From positions 1 to 48,078 of the forward strand of contig NZ_FOQD01000026.1 of assembly GCF_900113665.1 (NCBI RefSeq): 48,078 nt of DNA, read 5' to 3'. Both the position numbers and the translations under genes were made by a program. A model generated the notes under the pieces. That model was not told the origin of the DNA. It ran no database searches and saw only the letters and a program-made list of their open reading frames with translations. This document shows, in pieces, positions 35,714-43,464 of the stretch (positions are counted from its first letter, which is position 1; each line of letters opens with the position of its first letter). This DNA comes from Planctomicrobium piriforme. Lineage in GTDB: Bacteria; Planctomycetota; Planctomycetia; Planctomycetales; Planctomycetaceae.

Positions 35714-36298
35714 TTACGGAGTCGTTACTGGATGGGACTGGTCGAGTTCCAGGTTCGCTTGCAGCACGTTGACGCGTGGTTCGCCGAAGAGTCCCCATTG
35801 TCGGATTTCGGTATGGTGCTGCACAATTGTGCGGACCTCGTCCACGGTCATCTTCCTGATTGTGGCAACGCGCTGAATCTGATATTCGGCGGCGGCCAGG
35901 CTGATGTGGGGATCAAGTCCACTGCCGGAAGAGGTAACGAGATCGACTGGCGGAGACGATTCCGGGCAGGGATACTTTTTCAGTTGTTCGATCCGCGACG
36001 CGGCAGCGTCCTTGAGCGCCGGATTGAGCGGTCCATAGTTGGAACCGCTCGACGCAGCGGCGTTATAAGCAACTGGACTCGTGGCGGAGAGCCGTCCCCA
36101 GATGTATTCGGGACGCGAGAACGACTGCCCGATGAGTTCGGAGCCGACGACGGTTTCCCCGGACCGGATCAGGCTGCCGCCCGCCTGACGAGGGAACGCC
36201 GTCTGGGCGATCAGCGTGACAGCGGCTGGATAAACGACGCCGGTGACGATGGTCAGCAGCGTCAGCATGAGAACGGAAATTCGAAGGTGCTGAAACAT
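35714..36298 (-). CDS. kdpC: KdpC, potassium-transporting ATPase subunit C
   Basis: 194-residue subunit with one N-terminal membrane helix (about 4-28, LRISVLMLTLLTIVTGVVYP) and a periplasmic domain. Family motifs are FPRQAGGSLI, ELIGQSFSRPEYIWGRLSAT, SSGSNYGPLNPAL, PVDLVTSSGSGLDPHISLAA, AEYQIQRVATIRKM and FGEPRVNVLQANLELD. It stabilises KdpA/KdpB and raises potassium affinity. The ATG at 36298 gives the usual N-terminus. A longer open frame upstream is made of the AT-rich repeat and is not homologous. It is 181 bases after kdpB, separated by that repeat. Confidence 0.96.
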   Translation of the reverse strand: MFQHLRISVLMLTLLTIVTGVVYPAAVTLIAQTAFPRQAGGSLIRSGETVVGSELIGQSFSRPEYIWGRLSATSPVAYNAAASSGSNYGPLNPALKDAAASRIEQLKKYPCPESSPPVDLVTSSGSGLDPHISLAAAEYQIQRVATIRKMTVDEVRTIVQHHTEIRQWGLFGEPRVNVLQANLELDQSHPVTTP

Positions 36299-36335
36299 GG
36301 TGAGTGGCCTGAAAGAAGTTGGTTGTTTCGGAAAG

Positions 36336-36450
36336 GAAATCCGAAGCACGAAATTCGAAATTCGAAACAAGATGGCAATTCAAATTCATTTCCTGAAGCA
36401 GCGTCTCTGATTTGCAGCAATGATGTTTCGAATTTCGTGCTTCGGATTTC
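36336..36450. repeat. AT-rich CGAAAT inverted repeat (kdpB-kdpC gap)
   Basis: The right arm (36425-36450, 26 bases) is the reverse complement of the left arm (36336-36368), apart from a seven-base extra TTCGAAA in the left arm. The arms read GAAATCCGAAGCACGAAATT... The 56-base spacer lies between. In the kdp transcript this could fold into a long hairpin just upstream of kdpC. Confidence 0.8.
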
Positions 36451-36479
36451 GAAATTCGACTCGTGTTCGTCTCGACGTC

Positions 36480-38549
36480 CTATGCGAGTCCAAGGGTCGA
36501 CAGCAGGACGTCGATCGCCTTGATGCCGATGAAGGGGACGATCAGTCCGCCGACTCCGTACACGAGAAGGTTGTTCCGCAGCAGTTCCGCGGCCCCGACC
36601 GGGCGGTACTTCACCCCTTTCAGAGCGAGCGGGACCAGGGCGATGATGATCAGGGCATTGAAAATCACCGCTGACATGATCGCGCTGGCGGGCGATGCCA
36701 GGTGCATCAGGTCGAGTTGCTTCAGCACCGGGTAGGTCGTCGCGAAGGCGGCCGGCAGGATCGCGAAGTACTTGGCGACGTCGTTGGCGATGCTGAACGT
36801 GGTGAGCGCTCCGCGAGTCATCAGCAACTGCTTGCCGATGTTCACAATCTCAATGAGCTTGGTCGGATTCGAATCGAGGTCGACCATGTTGCCTGCTTCC
36901 TTGGCCGCCTGTGTACCTGAGTTCATCGCGACCGCCACGTCGGCTTGAGCCAGCGCTGGGGCATCGTTGGTGCCGTCTCCGGTCATGGCGACCAGTCGGC
37001 CCCCTTTCTGGTATTCGCGGATCAGCGCCAGCTTGGCTTCGGGGGTCGCCTCGGCCAGGTAGTCGTCCACTCCGGCTTCGGCGGCGATGGCAGCCGCGGT
37101 TAACGGGTTGTCGCCAGTGATCATCACAGTCTTGATACCCATCTGGCGGAGTTCCGCGAAACGTTCCTTGATTCCCCCTTTGACGATGTCCTTGAGCTCA
37201 ATCACCCCGAGTACCTGGGCATCGCGGCTGACGACCAACGGCGTTCCCCCAGAACGGGCAATCTGCTGTACCGTCGTGCGAACCGCTTCCGGGAGATGGC
37301 CGTTCTGCTGACGGACGAAGTTTTCAATCGCGTCGGTCGACCCTTTGCGAATCTCATGTCCTTCGATCGTCACGCCGCTCATGCGAGTCCGCGCCGAGAA
37401 AGGAATGAACGTCGGCTTGGCATGTTCCATATCCCGCCCGCGGAGGCCGAACTGCTGTTTGGCGAGGACCGCGATGCTGCGGCCTTCGGCGGTTTCATCG
37501 GCGATCGACGCGAGATGTGCGGCGTCGGCAAGATCACGATCAGGAACTCCGGGGGCGGCGTGGAATTTCGTTGCCTGACGGTTTCCGAGCGTGATCGTCC
37601 CGGTTTTGTCGAGCAGCAGCACGTCGATGTCGCCGGCAGCCTCGACCGCACGACCGGACATGGCAATGACATTCGCCTGACTGAGACGGTTCATTCCGGC
37701 GATGCCGATGGCCGAGAGCAGAGCGCCAATTGTGGTCGGCGCGAGACAGACCAGCAGGGCGACGAGAACCGTGAGAGTAATAGGCGTCCCCTGACCGGAA
37801 GCCTCGATGCTGAACAACGAGAACGGCAGCAACGTGGTGACGACCATGAGGAAGATCAGCGTCAACGCGGCCAGCAAAATCGCCAGCGCGATTTCGTTGG
37901 GGGTCTTCTGCCGCTGCGCTCCCTCGACCATGGCGATCATGCGGTCGAGAAAGCTCTGACCGGGGAGCGTCGAAACGCGAATGATGAGATGATCCGAAAT
38001 CACTCGCGTGCCGCCGGTGACGGCACTACGATCGCCGCCGCTTTCCCGAACAACAGGGGCGCTTTCTCCGGTGATTGCGCTTTCATCGACCGACGCGACC
38101 CCTTCAATCACGTCGCCATCGGCGGGGATGGTTTCGCCCGTCGCGACGATCACGACGTCTCCCACCTTCAGCTCGGCGGCAGGAATCTCAACGGCCGTCT
38201 TGCGATCAAGATCGGTGAGCTTCTTGGCCATCACGGAAGTCCGGGCACGGCGAAGTGCGGCTGCCTGAGCCTTTCCGCGACCTTCGGCAATCGCTTCAGC
38301 GAAGTTGGCGAACAGCACCGTCAGCCAAAGCCAGATCGAGATGCCGAGAATGAGTTGCGACGATTCATTCGTGCTGACGAACAGAGAGTTCACCCACAGC
38401 AGCGTGGTGAACAGACTGCCCAGGTACACGGTGAACATCACCGGATTGCGAAGCTGCACGCGCGGGGTGAGCTTGCGAAACGAAGCGATTGTCGCCTCTT
38501 TGAAAAGTTGAGGGGTCAACATGGGAGCAGAATGGTTTGAAGTACTCAT
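36480..38549 (-). CDS. kdpB: KdpB, potassium-transporting P-type ATPase catalytic subunit
   Basis: 689 residues. Motifs are TGESAPV (160-166, with the regulatory serine of the TGES loop), phosphorylation site D314 in LLLDKTGTITLGN, VMITGDNPLTAAAIAAEAGV, ATPEAKLALI, MTGDGTNDAPALAQADVAVA and NDVAKYFAILP. It hydrolyses ATP to drive potassium uptake through KdpA. The ATG at 38549 has GGAGGA upstream and is preferred to an in-frame ATG 15 codons earlier, which would overlap kdpA. It starts 13 bases after the kdpA stop. Confidence 0.97.
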   Translation of the reverse strand: MSTSNHSAPMLTPQLFKEATIASFRKLTPRVQLRNPVMFTVYLGSLFTTLLWVNSLFVSTNESSQLILGISIWLWLTVLFANFAEAIAEGRGKAQAAALRRARTSVMAKKLTDLDRKTAVEIPAAELKVGDVVIVATGETIPADGDVIEGVASVDESAITGESAPVVRESGGDRSAVTGGTRVISDHLIIRVSTLPGQSFLDRMIAMVEGAQRQKTPNEIALAILLAALTLIFLMVVTTLLPFSLFSIEASGQGTPITLTVLVALLVCLAPTTIGALLSAIGIAGMNRLSQANVIAMSGRAVEAAGDIDVLLLDKTGTITLGNRQATKFHAAPGVPDRDLADAAHLASIADETAEGRSIAVLAKQQFGLRGRDMEHAKPTFIPFSARTRMSGVTIEGHEIRKGSTDAIENFVRQQNGHLPEAVRTTVQQIARSGGTPLVVSRDAQVLGVIELKDIVKGGIKERFAELRQMGIKTVMITGDNPLTAAAIAAEAGVDDYLAEATPEAKLALIREYQKGGRLVAMTGDGTNDAPALAQADVAVAMNSGTQAAKEAGNMVDLDSNPTKLIEIVNIGKQLLMTRGALTTFSIANDVAKYFAILPAAFATTYPVLKQLDLMHLASPASAIMSAVIFNALIIIALVPLALKGVKYRPVGAAELLRNNLLVYGVGGLIVPFIGIKAIDVLLSTLGLA

Positions 38550-38562
38550 ATGTCCTCCGCGA

Positions 38563-40305
38563 TTAAGCGGCATGCTGAAGAAGTTGTTCGACAATCGGCC
38601 CCAGGGCGAGGGCTGGAAAGAAGGTCAGCGCCCCGACGACGATCACCACGGCCGACAGCACCATCACAAATAAGGGAGAGTGCGTCGGCAGCGTGCCTGG
38701 CCCGGGCGGGACCAGTTTTTTCGCAGCCAGTGAACCGGCAATGGCCAGCATCGGCAGCATCACACAGAGCCGCCCGACCAGCATCGCCAGTCCTAGCAAG
38801 CCGTTGTAGAAGGGGATGTTGGCGCCGAGCCCGGCAAAAGCGCTGCCGTTGTTGTTGGCGGTCGACGAGAGTGCGTAGAGCACTTCGCTAAAACCGTGCG
38901 GACCGGGGTTATAAATGGTCGCCCGACCGACGGTGGTCATCACGGCACAGGCGGTGCCGATGAGAACCATCGCACAAGGAAGCAGGATCACGAGCGAGGC
39001 CATCTTCATTTCGTACGCACCGATTTTCTTGCCCAGGTATTCAGGGGTGCGGCCGACCATCAGCCCAGAGAGGAACACGGCGACGATGGCAAACGCCAGC
39101 ATGCCGTAGAGTCCGGAGCCGACGCCGCCGAAGATCACTTCCCCCAGTTGCATCAACCACATCGGCACGAGGCCGCCAATTGGGGTGAAGGAATCATGCA
39201 TCGCGTTGACCGAGCCATTTGACGCGGCTGTGGTTGCAACGGCCCAGAGTGCCGAGTTGCCGATGCCAAAACGGGTTTCTTTCCCTTCCATGTTGCCGCC
39301 AGGCTGCAAAGCGCTCGCCTGTTGATCGACTCCCAGTGGTTGCAAGGCGGGAAGTCCCTGCTGTTCTGCGAACACGGTGACGCCCACGAGCGGCACGAAG
39401 ATCACCAGCATCGCAGCCAGGAGAGCCCAACCTTGCCGGCGGTCTCCGACCATCTCGCCAAACGTGCAGCAGAGCGCTGCCGGCAACAGCAGAATGGCGA
39501 GCACTTCCAGAAAGTTGCTGAGTGGTGTGGGGTTCTCCAGCGGATGAGCCGAGTTCACATTGAAGAAGCCGCCGCCGTTGGTGCCAAGTTGTTTGATTGC
39601 CACCTGCGATGCCGCCGGGCCGACCGCAATCTGTTGCGTGGTGACAGGCGTGCCGTCGGCAGCAACCAGCGGCTCGACAAGCTGGGCTTCGACAGACGGG
39701 GAGAAGGTTTGCACCACGCCCTGCGAGACCAGCACGACGGCCCAGACGAGCGACAGGGGTAACAGGATCGAGATCGTCCCGCGGACGAGATCGACCCAGA
39801 AGTTGCCGATGGTATCGGCGTTACGACGAGCGAACCCGCGGATCACGGCCACGAGGACTGCCATCCCCACTGCGGCCGAGACGAAGTTCTGCACAGTCAA
39901 GGCGAGCATCTGGGTGAGGTAGCTCATCGTGGTTTCGCCGCCGTAGCCTTGCCAGTTGGTGTTCGTGGCAAAGCTGACCGCCGTATTGAACGACGAGTCA
40001 GGAGTCACAGCGGGGAATGCCTGCGGATTGAAGGGCAACATTCCCTGCAAACGCTGCAATGCGTAGACAGCCAGGAAGCTGACAAAGGTGAATGAGACGG
40101 CTGCGCCGGCATAGTGCTGCCAGGTCATCTCTTTCTGGTCGATGCCGCAAAGTCGACAGATCAGACGTTCGATTGGTCCGAAGACTTTGCCAGCCCCTTT
40201 CGATGTGCCCGAATAAACGCGGGCCATGTAGAGTCCCAGCGGTTTGGCGCACGCCAGCAGGACGGCAAAGTAAATTGCAAGTTGTAAAAGTGTGTTCGAG
40301 GTCAT
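38563..40305 (-). CDS. kdpA: KdpA, potassium-transporting ATPase channel-like subunit
   Basis: 580-residue membrane protein of the SKT superfamily that carries the potassium selectivity filter. Family stretches are ACAKPLGLYMARVYSG, FTFVSFLAVYALQRLQG, AVSFATNTNWQGYGGETTMS, QLGTNGGGFFNVNSAHPLEN, ASNGSVNAMHDSFTPIGGLV and NNNGSAFAGLGANIPFYNG, each with the glycine-rich filter pattern. About ten membrane helices. Its start overlaps the kdpF stop by four bases (ATGA), the usual coupling. It lies at the head of the structural operon. Confidence 0.97.
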   Translation of the reverse strand: MTSNTLLQLAIYFAVLLACAKPLGLYMARVYSGTSKGAGKVFGPIERLICRLCGIDQKEMTWQHYAGAAVSFTFVSFLAVYALQRLQGMLPFNPQAFPAVTPDSSFNTAVSFATNTNWQGYGGETTMSYLTQMLALTVQNFVSAAVGMAVLVAVIRGFARRNADTIGNFWVDLVRGTISILLPLSLVWAVVLVSQGVVQTFSPSVEAQLVEPLVAADGTPVTTQQIAVGPAASQVAIKQLGTNGGGFFNVNSAHPLENPTPLSNFLEVLAILLLPAALCCTFGEMVGDRRQGWALLAAMLVIFVPLVGVTVFAEQQGLPALQPLGVDQQASALQPGGNMEGKETRFGIGNSALWAVATTAASNGSVNAMHDSFTPIGGLVPMWLMQLGEVIFGGVGSGLYGMLAFAIVAVFLSGLMVGRTPEYLGKKIGAYEMKMASLVILLPCAMVLIGTACAVMTTVGRATIYNPGPHGFSEVLYALSSTANNNGSAFAGLGANIPFYNGLLGLAMLVGRLCVMLPMLAIAGSLAAKKLVPPGPGTLPTHSPLFVMVLSAVVIVVGALTFFPALALGPIVEQLLQHAA

Positions 40306-40394
40306 GAGAACTTCTCCGGCAGCAACAGGGCTGCAGTGAGATAAACGGCCAGCAATCCGGCCAGAGCGAGTGCGAGAAGAGTGGTCCAGTCCAT
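40302..40394 (-). CDS. kdpF: KdpF, small stabilising subunit of Kdp ATPase
   Basis: 30-residue single-helix protein, MDWTTLLALALAGLLAVY... ending LLPEKFS; the terminal PEKF is the KdpF hallmark. It stabilises the KdpABC complex at low potassium. GGAGGA stands seven bases before the ATG, and lies inside the 3' end of a second micro-ORF described next. The stop overlaps the kdpA start. An alternative longer reading is not supported. Confidence 0.93.
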   Translation of the reverse strand: MDWTTLLALALAGLLAVYLTAALLLPEKFS

Positions 40395-40396
40395 GG

Positions 40397-40489
40397 TCAG
40401 TCCTCCGTTCTCAAACGGGCAAGGAGCTGGATCAGACCTGAGCAGCCGGCGAAGAAAGCCGTGCCGGCAAGCAGCCACATGATGTCCAT
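40397..40489 (-). CDS. Predicted 30-residue membrane micro-protein upstream of kdpF
   Basis: A 30-codon frame beginning MDIMWLLAGTAFFAGCSGLI and ending QLLARLRTED. It has one hydrophobic helix (about 3-24) and a basic tail. An AGGA motif lies nine bases before the ATG, inside AAAGGAAC. Its stop is two bases from the kdpF start, and its last codons contain the kdpF ribosome-binding site, so translation of the two would be coupled. It is not a known named subunit. Similar tiny ORFs are, to my knowledge, seen before kdpF in other bacteria, but I cannot confirm homology here. It could be a second small Kdp subunit or a translational leader. Confidence 0.6.
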   Translation of the reverse strand: MDIMWLLAGTAFFAGCSGLIQLLARLRTED

Positions 40490-40641
40490 TGCTGTTGTTC
40501 CTTTCGATGAAACTCAACGAAAGGAATTAAAACAGGGAGGGCATCAAAAGGGGGTTAAGAGAAGACCTGGGCGTATCAAATTTTCGTCAAGATTGACGAA
40601 GATGGTCATGAGGACCGAGACACGGAGAAATCAAAGGCTTG

Positions 40642-40770
40642 AACCACGAAAGGCACGAAAAACACGAAAGGAAAAGCAGAGGTCGCGTCAATCTGTGACA
40701 CTCGTCTTCATGTCAGGCGATGAATCTGGATGATTCTTTCTTTCGTCCGTTTCGTGTCTTTCGTGGTTTC
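40642..40770. repeat. CACGAAA inverted repeat
   Basis: ACCACGAAAGGCACGAAA-type left arm (40642-40674) and TTTCGTGTCTTTCGTGGTTTC-type right arm (40741-40770) are imperfect reverse complements about 66 bases apart. It lies in the 400-base gap between the kdp leader and the repeat lipoprotein gene. I see no gene in the rest of that gap besides a terminator. Confidence 0.6.
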
Positions 40771-40818
40771 TTCTCCGCCTTGTATCAGTGTCACTGTGAA
40801 GAACGAGGCAGGGCGCAT

Positions 40819-40848
40819 GAAAAGAGCCGACCGCAAGGCGGTCGGCTC
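40819..40848 (-). terminator. Rho-independent terminator of the repeat lipoprotein gene
   Basis: On the minus strand a perfect 11-bp stem GAGCCGACCGC/GCGGTCGGCTC with loop CTT is followed by TTTTC, about 50 bases past the lipoprotein stop. Confidence 0.85.
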
Positions 40849-40897
40849 AAAAGTTCGCAGTAAAACTTAAAGTCTGCAAACGCAACTTGGACGAGTA

Positions 40898-41287
40898 TTA
40901 GTCGCGTTTTTCGATGGCGTCAGCTTTGCTCTCGCCGGATTTTTCGATGGCGTCGGCCTTGTTCTCGCCAGCGCGTTCAATGGCGTCAGCTTTGCGTTCG
41001 CCTTGGCTTTCGATGGCGTCGGCCTTGTTTTCACCTGTGCGGGTCTTCGCTTCGCCGGTGACTGTCTTGCCGTCGTTTTCGCGAACGTTGTCAGCGGCTT
41101 TATTGGCGTTGTCACGCACCTGATCAGCCTGCATATCCGTTGACTCGCGGACGCCTTCGGCGTGATCTTCGGTCTGCTTGCGGACTTCATGAGCCTGACG
41201 GTCGGCGGGAGAGTCCATGCAGCCTGACATGCTAGCCAGCGGCAGAACCATCCCCAGACACAGAGCGGTGTATCGAATCGTCTTCAT
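40898..41287 (-). CDS. Lipoprotein built of 11-residue repeats
   Basis: 129 residues. A signal peptide ends in a lipobox (ASMSGC, cysteine 23). The rest is almost wholly hendecads. Four units at 29-72 have the pattern xxxAxxVRxxx (DRQAHEVRKQT, EDHAEGVREST, DMQADQVRDNA, NKAADNVREND). After a 13-residue linker, four units at 86-129 have the form E(N/R/S)KADAIExxx. It is rich in Asp, Glu, Lys and Arg and has no cysteine after the lipid anchor. Eleven-residue amphipathic repeats recall LEA/stress proteins and right-handed coiled coils (comparison only). It is lipid-anchored, most likely in the outer membrane or periplasm. It lies just upstream of the Kdp system, so a desiccation or osmotic role is plausible but unproven. 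Confidence 0.75.
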   Translation of the reverse strand: MKTIRYTALCLGMVLPLASMSGCMDSPADRQAHEVRKQTEDHAEGVRESTDMQADQVRDNANKAADNVRENDGKTVTGEAKTRTGENKADAIESQGERKADAIERAGENKADAIEKSGESKADAIEKRD

Positions 41288-41531
41288 AGTTGCTTCCCCA
41301 GTTCAGATAAACAAACGGCCGACTGCGCTTTTCGAAGCACAGACCACAGTCGCCCCCGCATTCGGGTGTTTCTGAAGGAAGCAAGAATGCGAATCACATA
41401 CCAAAACCTTGCGTCACATTCGCTTGCGCGGAGTGCGCGGCAGACTCGCGACACACATCTTACGAAGAAATAACGACTTGCATCGCAATCGATGAAAGTT
41501 TGTAGAGGTCGCTCACGTCTGATCGAAAACC

Positions 41532-43124
41532 CTATCCGGCGAGATCTGAGCCGCCAGCGACCAGATTGGCCCCGCTGCCGTCAGTGTATTTCGCATAGTT
41601 TCTGGCGAAGAGAGCTGCCAGCTTTGCGGCCTGATCGTCAAAGGCCGCTGTGTCGGACCAGGTCTGACGGGGAATCATGAGTTCCGCCGGGACTTCCGGA
41701 CAGGCGGTGATCATCTGCAGGCCGAACACCGGGTCGGTCTCGCGGGGAGCGGTCACAAGGTCGCCGCGGTAGATAGCATTGATAATCGCCCGAGTGTACT
41801 TGAGGGGTATGCGTCGACCCACGTTCGGACCGCCGCCGGTCCAGCCGGTATTCACCAGCCACACATGGGCTCTGTGCTTGCGGATCTTGTCCGACAGGAG
41901 CTTGGCATACACATTGGGATGCCAGACCAGAAAGGGACCGCCGAAGCAGGGAGAGAACGTCGCCTGCGGTTCGGTCACACCCATCTCTGTGCCGGCAATC
42001 TTCGCGGTGTAGCCGCTGATGAAATGGTATTCCGCTTCCTCCGGCGTCAGTTGGGAGACGGGGGGCAGAATTCCAAACGCATCGCAGGTGAGAAAGATGA
42101 CGTGCTTCGGGTGATTCGCCACGCAGGGAATCTGCGCGTTGTCGATGAACTCGATCGGATACGCGCCGCGGGTGTTTTCAGTGATTGTCGTATTGGAGAA
42201 GTCGACGTGATGCTGCGCCTTGTCGTAGACCACGTTTTCGAGAACGGCCCCGAAGCGGAGCGCATCAAAGATCTGCGGCTCGGCTTCCCGGGTGAGATAG
42301 ACCGCCTTCGCGTAGCAGCCCCCTTCAATGTTGAAGATGCCGGTGTCGCTCCAGCAGTGTTCATCGTCGCCAATCAGCTTTCTGGTCGGGTCGGCGGACA
42401 GAGTTGTTTTGCCGGTTCCCGAGAGTCCGAAGAGCACCGCAGACGACTGGTCGCGGGGGTCGGCGGTCGCCGAGCAGTGCATCGAGAGGATGCCCTGTTT
42501 CGGCATCGCGTAGTTCATGTAGGTGAAGACGGCCTTCTTCATTTCGCCGGCATAGTCGGTCCCGAGCAGCACGACTTCCCGGTGTTCGATGCTGAGGTCG
42601 ACGCTCGTCTTGGAAGTCATGCCCGAGGTGTAACGATTCGCCGGAAACCCGCCGGCATTGAAGATCACCAGGTCGGGGGCGCCGTATTCCACCAACTCCT
42701 GCTCGGTCGGCCGGATGAGCATGTTCGACATGAACAAAGCATGATAGGGGCGCGCACAGACGACTCGGACTCGCAATCGGGTCGCGGCGTCCCAGCCGGC
42801 GAAGCCATCGACGCAATACAGGCGTTCGCGGGTGTTGAGATAGTCGATCGCCCGTTCGCGGTTGACCATGAACGAGCGTTCTTCGAGTGGGAAATTGACC
42901 GGTCCCCACCAGACGTCCGCTTCCGAATCGGAGTGCTTGACGATGCGTTTGTCTTTGGGAGAACGACCCGTCTTGTCGCCGGAGGAAGCGATGAGGGCTC
43001 CACGGTCAGACAATGCCGAGTGCGGCTCGTGACGAATCGCCTCTTCGTAGAGAATCGCGGGAGAGGGATTGCGGAACACCGTTTTCACCGTCAATCCATG
43101 GACGGCAAGATTGAATTCAGACAT
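41532..43124 (-). CDS. pckA: Phosphoenolpyruvate carboxykinase (ATP)
   Basis: Gluconeogenic enzyme that makes phosphoenolpyruvate, CO2 and ADP from oxaloacetate and ATP. The 530-residue protein has the ATP-type signatures: RSPKDKRIV (about 54-62), NMLIRP, GTDYAGEMKKAVFTYMNYAM (metal-binding lysine, about 188-207), the kinase-1a loop GLSGTGKTTLSADPTR (233-248), LIGDDEHCWSDTGIFNIEGG (kinase-2), GYTAKIAGTEMGVTEPQATF, SPCFGGPF, and NTGWTGG with PLKYTRAI near the C-terminus. The ribosome-binding site is weak. The leader holds a hairpin just upstream of the ATG (see 43134-43175). It is divergent from the signalling gene. Confidence 0.97.
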   Translation of the reverse strand: MSEFNLAVHGLTVKTVFRNPSPAILYEEAIRHEPHSALSDRGALIASSGDKTGRSPKDKRIVKHSDSEADVWWGPVNFPLEERSFMVNRERAIDYLNTRERLYCVDGFAGWDAATRLRVRVVCARPYHALFMSNMLIRPTEQELVEYGAPDLVIFNAGGFPANRYTSGMTSKTSVDLSIEHREVVLLGTDYAGEMKKAVFTYMNYAMPKQGILSMHCSATADPRDQSSAVLFGLSGTGKTTLSADPTRKLIGDDEHCWSDTGIFNIEGGCYAKAVYLTREAEPQIFDALRFGAVLENVVYDKAQHHVDFSNTTITENTRGAYPIEFIDNAQIPCVANHPKHVIFLTCDAFGILPPVSQLTPEEAEYHFISGYTAKIAGTEMGVTEPQATFSPCFGGPFLVWHPNVYAKLLSDKIRKHRAHVWLVNTGWTGGGPNVGRRIPLKYTRAIINAIYRGDLVTAPRETDPVFGLQMITACPEVPAELMIPRQTWSDTAAFDDQAAKLAALFARNYAKYTDGSGANLVAGGSDLAG

Positions 43125-43133
43125 CAGGCAACT

Positions 43134-43175
43134 CGTCTTTCAGGCCACCGCGAGCGGGAATAAAGACGTTTTTTT
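43134..43175. promoter_or_regulatory. Hairpin in the pckA leader, terminator-like on the plus strand
   Basis: CGTCTTT and AAAGACG enclose an inner CCGC/GCGG stem. On the plus strand it is followed by seven T, as in an intrinsic terminator. On the minus strand it sits nine bases before the pckA ATG, within the expected leader. It could cover the weak translation-start region, or block antisense transcription into the divergent gene. The remaining roughly 290 bases up to the signalling gene hold no visible gene. Confidence 0.5.
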
Positions 43176-43464
43176 CGCAAGTGGCGAACGGTTTGAAAAG
43201 GGACATCGAAAACTGGCGGCTGCCAGGTGTCTGTCGTTGTTGAACACCGCACACACCCATCAACACGCTCCGATATCATTACTGCGAGAGCAGTTCCGCG
43301 ATCTGGACGCCTGCTCGGGAGTGGGGTACAACGCAAGAGTCGATTTGCCCGCCCACGGGGATTCGCGTTGTCGCCGGCCCTGCACACTCCTAGTATTGGA
43401 TGACTCGCCCGCCGGAAACGTGAGACAGCGTGAGGCTTACAGGGTCGAGGAAGTTGGAGTGATC

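Noticed and set aside
37296..38540. Long plus-strand open frame (about 414 codons) opposite kdpB
   Set aside because: It is antisense to the intact kdpB gene with all P-type ATPase motifs, and its translation is rich in Arg, His, Gln and Asp with no domain. Other long antisense frames at 694-1686, 17364-18449, 20421-21515, 22770-23966 and 41865-43163 were dropped for the same reason.
43069..43464. Longer N-terminus of the PAS-GAF-receiver protein
   Set aside because: It would run antisense into pckA and across a terminator-like hairpin, and the extra residues show no domain; GTG at 43465 has a ribosome-binding site.
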